DNA from: DRQF01 sp964559135 | Lineage (GTDB): Bacteria; Planctomycetota; GCA-002687715; DRQF01 | Assembly: GCA_964559135.1 (NCBI GenBank) | Contig: CAZLGG010000103.1 | Location: 1-14,210, forward strand | Reading direction: 5' to 3' | DNA length: 14,210 nucleotides | In this document: positions 6,626 to 13,242 of the stretch, in pieces | Layout: every line of letters begins with the position of its first letter | Position numbering within the stretch: position 1 is the stretch's first letter | Notes under the pieces: model-generated | Told to the model about the DNA's origin: nothing | Database searches by the model: none | What the model saw: the letters and a program-made list of their open reading frames with translations, nothing else | Program-made: the position numbers and the translations under genes

Positions 6626-6629
6626 GCCG

Positions 6630-8846
6630 TCACATCATCGATGTGGGGTCGCGGTCGATGAGGACCTGAGACTTCTTCGTCGTGTTGAAGAGTCGGTCGC
6701 CCCGAGGAATCAGTTCTTCCAGGTCGCGCCCTCGATCCGCGCGAAAGACCAGATGATAGCGGAAGAGGCGTTTGATCCGCGAGAGCGGGCACGGCGAGGG
6801 CCCGAGCATGGTGATGCCCAACCCCGCGGCTCCCATCCGAAGCGCATCAGCGATAACGCCCGAGCGATGGCGGACCGCTTTTTCATCTTCTCCTTGAATG
6901 ACGATCCGCAAGAGGCTTCCGAAGGGCGGGTAGCGGGCCTCTCGGCGGTGAACGAGTTCCTTCTCCGCAAATCCCTCGTAGTCGTGTTCCAATGCGGCCT
7001 GATAGGCGTAGTGATCGGGTGAGTAGGTTTGGACCAGGACGCGGCCCTCCTTGGCGCCCCGTCCCGACCGCCCCGCAACCTGGGTGACGAGTTGAAACGT
7101 TCGCTCGGCGGAGCGGAAGTCGGGAATGAGGAGAGACGTGTCGGCGGCGACGACGCCGATCAGCGTGATCCCGGGAAAGTCTAGCCCCTTGGCCGCCATT
7201 TGGGTGCCGACCAGAATATCGATCTCCAGGGAACGGATCTTGCTGAATAGGTCGATATGTGCGTCGCGAGCCTTCATCGCCTCGCTGTCCATGCGTGCGA
7301 CGCGAGCGTGGGGGAAGAGGTTCCGTGCCGCATGCTCTACGAGTTCAGTGCCGAATCCCGTGAAACGGATGCAGGTGTGGCCGCACGCAGGGCAGCGTGT
7401 CGGAGGCGCCGACGTTCGCCCGCAGTAGTGACACAGAAGGTGTCCCGGCGCCTTGTAAAAAGTCATGGGGATGTCGCAATCGCGGCACGTGAGGGGCTCC
7501 TCGCAGCCGGTACAGAGGATCGTGGTGTGGTAGCCGCGGCGATTCAAAAAGAGCAATGTTTGCTCCTTGCGATCCAAGGCGCGCCCGATGAGGGAGGCCA
7601 GCAGCGGAGAGAAGACACCACCAGGTCCTCGCGGTTTTTGGACACGCATGTCGATGAGGCTGACCTTCGGCAGAGGTCTGCGACTGACGCGGCGAGGCAT
7701 GCTCAACAGGCGAATACGACCTCGTCTTGCCGCTTCCCACGCCTCGAGGCTCGGCGTCGCCGACCCAAGGACGACAACCGCGTTTTCCGCTTCCGCGCGC
7801 ATGAGCGCCACCGCCCGCGCGTGGTACCGTGGACTGTTCTGTTGTTTGAACGTGTTCTCGTGTTCCTCGTCGATGATGACGAGCCCAAGGGGTTCAACCG
7901 GTGCGAAAATGGCGCTGCGCGGCCCGATGGCGATGCGCTTGTGTCCGGACTTGATATCGCGCCACTGAGCTGCGCGCTCGGAGTCGCTGAGCCGGCTGTG
8001 GAGCACCGCGACCTCGCCGAAACGCGCTTGAAACCTCTCGACCGTCTGGGGGGTGAGAGAGATCTCTGGGACGAGGACGATGGCTCCCTGACCCATCTCG
8101 AGGCAGGTCGCCAGCGCCGCAAGATAGACCTCGGTTTTCCCGCTGCCGGTCACGCCGTGAAGAAGAAACGTCTCGGCGGCTTCCCCGTGCAGGGCTTCGG
8201 CGATGGCATCCATCGCCTTCCTCTGGTCCGGCGTCGGATCGGGTGCCGTGGTCGTCGTCGTGTCGAGTCGGGCGAACGGATCGTCTCGCTCCTCGCGGTA
8301 GTGGAGTTCGAGAATGCCGTTCTTGACGAGTGTGCGGATCGGAGAGGCGCTCACTCCAAGCCTGGACTCGAGCGCGCGACGAGGGACCCCCCGAGGCTCG
8401 GCGAGCAGGGCCTCGATGACGGCAAGCCGGGGTCGTGCCGACTTTTTCTCCTTGTTCTGCTCGAGATAGGCTTCCGCGACGCCCGGGATGGGGCGGACGA
8501 TGGCCGTCCGTCGGGACTGGGCGCTGCGGCGGACTCCCGACGGCAGCATGGCGGCGAGGACTTCACCAGGGCCGCAGAAATACCGCTTTGCGATTCTTGT
8601 GGCAAGCTCCATGAGAATCGGGCCGAGGAGGGGCTCATCGTCGACGACGGATCGAATCGCTTTCAAGTCCTCCGCGTCCTTGCCGGCCTTCACGGCGACG
8701 ACATAGCCCACGAGCTGTCGCGGTCCGAATGGGACGCGTACCCGGATACCGGGGACGACGCGCTCACGGATGTCTTCGGGGATGACGTAGCTGAAGGCGT
8801 GCGGAAGGGGCAGCGGAACGGCGACGTCGGCGATGAACACCGTCAT
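6630..8846 (-). CDS. priA: Primosomal replication-restart helicase PriA
   Basis: PriA recognises stalled forks and D-loops, unwinds with 3'-5' polarity and reloads the replicative helicase. The product has 738 residues from the ATG at 8846, normal length. The N-terminal DNA-binding domain covers about 1-105, followed by a winged-helix-like part. Walker A GVTGSGKT is at 231-238, and the DEEH box in VIIDEEHENTFKQ is at 326-329. Eight zinc cysteines sit at 445, 448, 454, 457, 472, 475, 485 and 488. Helicase motifs GTQMAAKGLDFP (547) and QVAGRSGRG (589) precede the C-terminal domain. All key residues are present. The ATG overlaps the stop of the MazG-like gene as ATGA, which indicates coupling; a GTG at 8888 would add a spurious basic extension. 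It is the last gene of the long minus-strand operon, with no terminator visible after it. Confidence 0.97.
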   Translation of the reverse strand: MTVFIADVAVPLPLPHAFSYVIPEDIRERVVPGIRVRVPFGPRQLVGYVVAVKAGKDAEDLKAIRSVVDDEPLLGPILMELATRIAKRYFCGPGEVLAAMLPSGVRRSAQSRRTAIVRPIPGVAEAYLEQNKEKKSARPRLAVIEALLAEPRGVPRRALESRLGVSASPIRTLVKNGILELHYREERDDPFARLDTTTTTAPDPTPDQRKAMDAIAEALHGEAAETFLLHGVTGSGKTEVYLAALATCLEMGQGAIVLVPEISLTPQTVERFQARFGEVAVLHSRLSDSERAAQWRDIKSGHKRIAIGPRSAIFAPVEPLGLVIIDEEHENTFKQQNSPRYHARAVALMRAEAENAVVVLGSATPSLEAWEAARRGRIRLLSMPRRVSRRPLPKVSLIDMRVQKPRGPGGVFSPLLASLIGRALDRKEQTLLFLNRRGYHTTILCTGCEEPLTCRDCDIPMTFYKAPGHLLCHYCGRTSAPPTRCPACGHTCIRFTGFGTELVEHAARNLFPHARVARMDSEAMKARDAHIDLFSKIRSLEIDILVGTQMAAKGLDFPGITLIGVVAADTSLLIPDFRSAERTFQLVTQVAGRSGRGAKEGRVLVQTYSPDHYAYQAALEHDYEGFAEKELVHRREARYPPFGSLLRIVIQGEDEKAVRHRSGVIADALRMGAAGLGITMLGPSPCPLSRIKRLFRYHLVFRADRGRDLEELIPRGDRLFNTTKKSQVLIDRDPTSMM

Positions 8847-9154
8847 GGCTCGGCGGAGCGAAAGCGGTGGGGCTCGTCGCAGACGCACGGCACGACGTCA
8901 CACTTGGGGCATCCTCGTGTGTACTTCTCGACGACGTCTCCGAGTTCGACATCGCAAATGCTGGCCAGCGTCGCGAGCCACGCGAGGACGTCCGCAAATT
9001 CCTCACGGAGGTTCTCAGGGTCGGAGCCCTTCATGGCTCGAGCCAATTCGCCGATCTCTTCGACGAACCACAGGAAGGTCCCCTCCATGCCGCGCTTCTT
9101 GTCTTTCGCGCCGTAGGTGTCCTCGATGAGACGTTGAAACTCCGCGATGCGCAT
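8843..9154 (-). CDS. MazG-like nucleotide pyrophosphohydrolase with cysteine cluster
   Basis: Small all-alpha NTP pyrophosphohydrolase, expected to convert (d)NTPs to the monophosphates and pyrophosphate and so remove unwanted nucleotides. The 103 residues include the metal-binding pattern EExxE (Glu32, Glu33, Glu36) followed by ExxD (Glu52, Asp55), the hallmark of the MazG fold. After the helices comes a cysteine-rich tail, CPKCDVVPCVC (82-92), a plausible small metal-binding knuckle; I recall similar tails in other single-domain MazG proteins. GAGGA at 9166-9162 gives a good ribosome binding site seven bases before the ATG. The gene starts three bases after the phosphatase-like gene and overlaps priA by four. 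The link to replication restart may reflect nucleotide sanitation. The nucleotide specificity is unknown. Confidence 0.85.
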   Translation of the reverse strand: MRIAEFQRLIEDTYGAKDKKRGMEGTFLWFVEEIGELARAMKGSDPENLREEFADVLAWLATLASICDVELGDVVEKYTRGCPKCDVVPCVCDEPHRFRSAEP

Positions 9155-9157
9155 GGC

Positions 9158-10726
9158 TCAGTCCTCGGCGCCGATCCGAAGGCTGACGATCGTGATGTCG
9201 ACATCCTCGGGTTCGTCGTCGGCGTGGGCCTGAATCCGGGCGAGGACCTGATGGGCCAATCGCGAGGTCCCGCTTTTGGCCGTCGAGAACACGGCCTTGA
9301 AGAATCTCTGTTCTCCCAGAGGCTCTCCACCGGAGAGCCGGAAGTCGAGTATCCCGCTCGTGGAGAGCACGAACTCGTCCCCGGCCACGCCTTGCACTTC
9401 GGCTTCCTGGAGGCTCCGGTCGAAAATCGGACCGGTATCCAGTCCCATCGCGATTCCGCCCGGATGGACGCGCGAGAGCGAGTCCCTCGCACGGACATAG
9501 TGGAGCATGGGCATCTTGTGTCCCGCGGAAGCCACTCGAAGCATTCCCGTCTCTGCGTCCACGATCGCGTAGATGGCCGTGACATACATGCCCCGCCGAA
9601 GATCCGGCGAGAAAAGGGCATTGATGCGCTTCAAGGCCCCGGCGGGAGAGTCCTTGAAGTCCAGCGCGACAGCGCGATAGACGCTCCGCGCCATCGCGAG
9701 GATGATTGCCGCGGGAACTCCGTGACCGCTGGCGGTCATGAGAAGCATCCCCGTCCGATTTTCTCCCAGAGGTAGGACGTCGAAGAGATCGCCCGAGATC
9801 TGGTGCCCCGATTCGAAAACGGCGTCCAGCGTCATGCCTGAAAGATCGGGGAGAGTCTTGGGGAAGAGCTTCTCCTGAATCTCCTGCGCGATGTGCTCCT
9901 GGTGTTCCTTCGAACTCAGGTCCTTCTTGGCGCGCATGCCGTCCTCGAGTCCTTGCGTCATCTCATTGAAGGCATTCGCGAGGACGCCCACCTCATCGCG
10001 GGTGCGAACGCGCGTACGATGATCGAGACGACCCCGTGCCACCTCGCTGATGTCGGAGATGAGCGCTTTGATCGGCGTGGTGATGCGGCCCGCGACAAAA
10101 AAGCAAAGCGCTATGCCGAGGGTGATGCCCAAAAGGCAAAAGACGATGATGAATCGAGAAATGGCGTTCAGGTCGTTCTCGATGGCTTCCTCCGAAAGGA
10201 AGACCTGGACGAAGCCGATGGCCTCCCGGTCGTTTTCCGGGTTCGTGATGGCGTGTCGGAATGACCGATAGGTCACCTTGCGGTCGTTCTTGGTTTCGAT
10301 GAGGCCCCGTTCGACGAGGACATCGTCGAGGTTGCGCGAACCCTTGTAGCGCGTGATGGGGAGCGCTTTGGCTCCGGTCGCCGTGGCGACGAGGGCGACC
10401 TTGTTCCCCCGCAACTCCCAAATCGCGACCTCTTCGACCTTGTCCGTCAACATGCCGCGGAGGCGCTTCGTGTTGTCGGCGATGGCCCAATCGGGTGCGG
10501 CGAGCGCCTTGGCGGCGAAGACACCTGCTCGATCGATGTCCTCGTTGAGGGCGGTTTCGACGTGGTCGTAGAGGATCCATCCCAAGCTGCTGACGAGAGC
10601 GGCGATGAAGAGGCTGATCGGGATGGCGAACTTCAGCGCGATACCGAGCCCTCGGTGCCGGGCGGGTCGGTGGACTTCACCCTGGGAAGAGCTTGTGCGA
10701 CGGCGCGTCGTTGGTTTCTTGGCCAT
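9158..10726 (-). CDS. HAMP and SpoIIE/PP2C-type phosphatase-like membrane protein, probably degenerate
   Basis: Transmembrane signalling protein of 522 residues. After a basic N-terminus come a first helix (about 28-53), an extracytoplasmic sensor (54-191), a second helix (192-213), a HAMP domain (214-266, with ITTPIKAL and RTRDEVGVLANAFNEM), and a SpoIIE/RsbU-type PPM domain (about 284-519). Family members dephosphorylate anti-sigma-factor antagonists or similar partners. Asp313 in ISGDLFD and Asp510 in DVDITIV are kept, but the usual D in D-V-SGHG is Thr331 (MTASGHG) and the usual TDG is TSG with Ser457. Two of four expected metal ligands are therefore missing and catalysis is doubtful. The start ATG at 10726 follows pgpA by 20 bases; an AAGGAG lies 15 bases before it, rather far, and ATG at 10774, overlapping pgpA, is the alternative. 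The gene sits three bases before mazG. Confidence 0.9.
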   Translation of the reverse strand: MAKKPTTRRRTSSSQGEVHRPARHRGLGIALKFAIPISLFIAALVSSLGWILYDHVETALNEDIDRAGVFAAKALAAPDWAIADNTKRLRGMLTDKVEEVAIWELRGNKVALVATATGAKALPITRYKGSRNLDDVLVERGLIETKNDRKVTYRSFRHAITNPENDREAIGFVQVFLSEEAIENDLNAISRFIIVFCLLGITLGIALCFFVAGRITTPIKALISDISEVARGRLDHRTRVRTRDEVGVLANAFNEMTQGLEDGMRAKKDLSSKEHQEHIAQEIQEKLFPKTLPDLSGMTLDAVFESGHQISGDLFDVLPLGENRTGMLLMTASGHGVPAAIILAMARSVYRAVALDFKDSPAGALKRINALFSPDLRRGMYVTAIYAIVDAETGMLRVASAGHKMPMLHYVRARDSLSRVHPGGIAMGLDTGPIFDRSLQEAEVQGVAGDEFVLSTSGILDFRLSGGEPLGEQRFFKAVFSTAKSGTSRLAHQVLARIQAHADDEPEDVDITIVSLRIGAED

Positions 10727-10746
10727 GAGTGTCCGGGTCGTCTCCT

Positions 10747-11202
10747 TCAGAGGAAGAGAGCTTTGATCCCACATCCGGCAGCCAGGGCGAGGACCCCCGC
10801 TGCGACGTCATCATAGACCACGCCGAATCCTCCCGGCAATCTTTCGAGTCGAGCGACGGGCCAGGGCTTCCAGATATCGAAGAGTCGAAAAAGTAAAAAG
10901 GCAGCCACCAGGTCGTCGAAGTGGGGGCCCGAGAACCGGAGAGCAGCGATCCAGACCCCTGCAGCTTCGTCCAGAACGAAGGTCTGGGGGTCCTTGACGC
11001 CCGTCGATCGAATCATGACATCGGCGAGGGGAGGCCCGGCAACCGTCGCGAGGAGGGCGAGAACTGCAACCGCGAGAGTGTAATGAGCGAGGGGGAGGAG
11101 GGCGAGGGTGAGGACGGCGGCAAGGCTGCCGAAAGTGCCCGGGCAACGCGGAAGATAGCCTGCGCCGAAGTAGCTGCCGAGGAGAAGGGCCGTGCGTCGC
11201 AT
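10747..11202 (-). CDS. pgpA: Phosphatidylglycerophosphatase A
   Basis: Integral membrane enzyme that removes the phosphate from phosphatidylglycerophosphate to give phosphatidylglycerol, the step after PgsA. The 151-residue product shows the PgpA signatures in order: GAGYLPRCPGTFGSL (13-27), DPQTFVLDEAAGVW (71-84) with acidic Asp78 and Glu79, FRLFDIWKPWP (105-115), and GVVYDDVAAG (127-136). Three to four hydrophobic helices fill the rest. Length is near the family norm of about 160-170. The ATG lies one base after the pgsA stop (TGAgATG), so the two enzymes of the same short pathway are transcribed and probably translated together. The following gene starts 20 bases downstream of its stop. 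Nothing looks damaged. Confidence 0.93.
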   Translation of the reverse strand: MRRTALLLGSYFGAGYLPRCPGTFGSLAAVLTLALLPLAHYTLAVAVLALLATVAGPPLADVMIRSTGVKDPQTFVLDEAAGVWIAALRFSGPHFDDLVAAFLLFRLFDIWKPWPVARLERLPGGFGVVYDDVAAGVLALAAGCGIKALFL

Positions 11203-11203
11203 C

Positions 11204-11806
11204 TCAGATGTCGGACGAGCCCAGGTTGCGGGCGGCGCGCTGGACGTAGACGAAACCCGAATACAGCGTCAGGGCCACGGTGGACCAGACGAGGATCACG
11301 GACGTGAAGTGAACCCACCAGGGCACCTCGGGTTGGAAAGCGATGACGCCCATGAGAAATCCCACGAGGAGACTCTGGAGCACCATCTTGACTTTTCCGG
11401 TCATGACGGCGGCGAATTGGATGCCCTGACTCTCCATGTAACCGCGAATACCGTTGACGAGGAATTCCCGGATGAGGATGGCCGCGACCATCCAGGGTCT
11501 GAGGTAGGCGGCCGTCTCGGGGATCACGGCGAGATAAATGAGGCTACCGCCGACCACGGCCTTGTCCACGAAGGGGTCGGCGATGCGTCCGAAGGCCGTC
11601 ACGGTGTTGTCCCTGCGGGCGATGTAACCATCCAAACCGTCGAGAGCGGTCGCGAGAATGAAGAACGTGATGCACACCCAGGCCGTGGTGGAGCGAGCCA
11701 AGGGAAAGGCAATCGACTCCTGGATGATGGTCAGAAAGACGAGCGCCACGAGGGCGAAGAGAAGCCGGATCAACGTGATCCTGTTTGCGAGGTTGAATCG
11801 GGGCAT
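11204..11806 (-). CDS. pgsA: CDP-diacylglycerol--glycerol-3-phosphate 3-phosphatidyltransferase
   Basis: Membrane enzyme that joins CDP-diacylglycerol and glycerol-3-phosphate to phosphatidylglycerophosphate and releases CMP, the committed step toward phosphatidylglycerol. From the ATG at 11806 it has 200 residues, beginning MPRFNLANRITLIRLLFA, which is typical for PgsA. The CDP-alcohol phosphatidyltransferase signature DxxDGxxAR-x8-GxxxDxxxD is perfect, starting at Asp56 and ending at Asp81. Several hydrophobic helices follow, with a conserved-looking IREFLVNGIRGY in between. A GTG at 11812, with AGG eight bases upstream, is an alternative start that adds two residues; neither has a strong ribosome binding site. 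About 95 bases separate it from rimO, the largest gap in the operon, and pgpA follows after one base. The close homologue phosphatidylserine synthase is less likely given the pgpA partner. Confidence 0.93.
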   Translation of the reverse strand: MPRFNLANRITLIRLLFALVALVFLTIIQESIAFPLARSTTAWVCITFFILATALDGLDGYIARRDNTVTAFGRIADPFVDKAVVGGSLIYLAVIPETAAYLRPWMVAAILIREFLVNGIRGYMESQGIQFAAVMTGKVKMVLQSLLVGFLMGVIAFQPEVPWWVHFTSVILVWSTVALTLYSGFVYVQRAARNLGSSDI

Positions 11807-11826
11807 GCTCACGTCGCCAGCCTAAG

Positions 11827-11846
11827 GGAAGGCGGGCATGCCTTCC
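11827..11846 (-). repeat. Hairpin in the rimO-pgsA gap
   Basis: GGAAGGC (11827-11833) and GCCTTCC (11840-11846) are perfect seven-base inverted arms around a six-base loop. On the minus-strand transcript it lies shortly before pgsA. No U-tract follows, so it is not an intrinsic terminator; mRNA processing or mild attenuation is possible. The rest of the gap holds nothing I can name. Confidence 0.4.
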
Positions 11847-11904
11847 AGGTTTCCAGAGGTCCAGCACCGAGTCCCATCGGAATCGGGGTGCGAAGGATCG
11901 GCAC

Positions 11905-13242
11905 TCAGAGCCTTTCCGCTTCGAGGTCATGAGCTCCCGCGGCCGTCACCCGGGCCCGAACGATCTCACCCGGTGCCGCAGTGCCGCCCCGGATCACCAC
12001 CGTGCCGTCGACTTCGGGAGCATCCCGCCGGGAGCGGCCCTGCACGCCCTTCCCATCGTCGAGGGGACGGTCCACGAGGACGTCGATCTCCCTCCCGATC
12101 AGCGCCGTCTGTTTCTCGAGCGAGATCTTCTCCTGGAGGGCCATCAGTCGGCCGAGTCGTTCCTGCTTCACGTCCTCCGGCACGTGATCGCTCAGGTCCC
12201 ACGCCGCGCTGCCTTCCTCGGGAGACCAGATGAAGGCTCCCAGCCGGTCGAATCGACTGCGAGCTACGAAATCCAGAAGCTCCGCGAAGTCCTCTTCCGT
12301 TTCACCGGGGAACCCGACGATCATGGTGGTGCGGACCGTGATCTCGGAGTCTCTCGCCCGAAGGCGTTTCAGGAGCGTCTCGACGTCCGACGCCTTGGTC
12401 TTGCGATTCATCAGCCGAAGCATGCGGTCGGATGCGTGCTGAAGCGGGACGTCGATGTAGGGCAGGACCGGAGTGCCGTCGGCGGATAGCCGATCGATGA
12501 GGTCCTCCGACACCTCGGTGGGATAGGCGTAGAGGAGGCGGATCCAGGCCAAGCCCGCGATGGCCGAAAGGCGGTCGATCAAGTCCACGATGCGGAACTC
12601 TCCATAGAGATCGACTCCGTACATCGTCGAGTCCTGGGCGATGAGGTTGAGTTCCTTGGCGCCACAGCCCACGAGGCGTTTCGCTCGCTCGACGAGCTCG
12701 TCGAGGGGGACGCTCTTCATGCGCCCTCGGATACTCGGGATCACGCAGAAGCTACAGGTGTGGTTGCAGCCTTCGGAAATCTTGAGGTAGGCGAAGTGCG
12801 CAGGCGTCAGCCGAGCCTGGACATGCCGGCCGGGAACCGTGAATCCGGATTCTCCTCCCGAGGGCGGGAGGTGCTCGTCGACAAGGATGCCCAACCGGTC
12901 ATAGTCGGAGAAGTCGAGGAGGCGATCGACGCCCGGGACCTCCGAGCGGATCACGTCCCCATAGTTGCCGACCATACAACCCGCAACGAAGACGGCCTGC
13001 ACACGCCCCTCATCCTTGAGACGTGTGACCTCCTTGAGAGCGTCCAGGGATTCCCTGCGCGCTGAGCCCAGAAAGCCGCACGTGTTGACGAGAACCAGAT
13101 CGGCGTCGGCAGGGTCCTGGACCATGTCCAGACCCTGCGAGAGGAACTGGCTGACCAAGCTTTCGGAGTCCACCAGATTCTTGGGGCACCCCAAGCTGAT
13201 GACGGCGACGCGTCGGTTCACGGAGCGGGTCGACGTCTCCAT
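11905..13242 (-). CDS. rimO: Ribosomal protein S12 methylthiotransferase RimO
   Basis: Radical-SAM enzyme that adds a methylthio group to the conserved aspartate of ribosomal protein S12 using two iron-sulfur clusters. The 445-residue product has the MTTase N-terminal domain with cluster cysteines 19 (SLGCPKNLVDSE), 55 (NTCGFL) and 89 (AGCMVGNY). The radical-SAM core carries CNHTCSFC (Cys159, 163, 166), and a C-terminal TRAM domain spans about 375-445. SLGCPKNLVDSE is characteristic of RimO rather than the tRNA enzyme MiaB. The ATG at 13242 is chosen because AGGGAG lies nine bases upstream; it overlaps the ftsK-like gene by 25 bases. A GTG at 13221, overlapping the ftsK stop as GTGA, would give a shorter N-terminus typical of the family but has no ribosome binding site. 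All cluster ligands are present. Confidence 0.97.
   Translation of the reverse strand: METSTRSVNRRVAVISLGCPKNLVDSESLVSQFLSQGLDMVQDPADADLVLVNTCGFLGSARRESLDALKEVTRLKDEGRVQAVFVAGCMVGNYGDVIRSEVPGVDRLLDFSDYDRLGILVDEHLPPSGGESGFTVPGRHVQARLTPAHFAYLKISEGCNHTCSFCVIPSIRGRMKSVPLDELVERAKRLVGCGAKELNLIAQDSTMYGVDLYGEFRIVDLIDRLSAIAGLAWIRLLYAYPTEVSEDLIDRLSADGTPVLPYIDVPLQHASDRMLRLMNRKTKASDVETLLKRLRARDSEITVRTTMIVGFPGETEEDFAELLDFVARSRFDRLGAFIWSPEEGSAAWDLSDHVPEDVKQERLGRLMALQEKISLEKQTALIGREIDVLVDRPLDDGKGVQGRSRRDAPEVDGTVVIRGGTAAPGEIVRARVTAAGAHDLEAERL

Noticed and set aside
7257..9116. 619-codon open frame on the plus strand, antisense to priA and mazG
   Set aside because: It mirrors the codon structure of clearly real genes on the other strand, has no domain-like sequence, and is rich in Arg/Gly/Asp as expected from a GC-rich shadow frame.
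11809..11877. Possible 22-residue leader peptide before pgsA, whose TGA overlaps the GTG start candidate
   Set aside because: No ribosome binding site, no run of regulatory codons, and such a short frame is expected by chance; the stop overlap alone is not enough.
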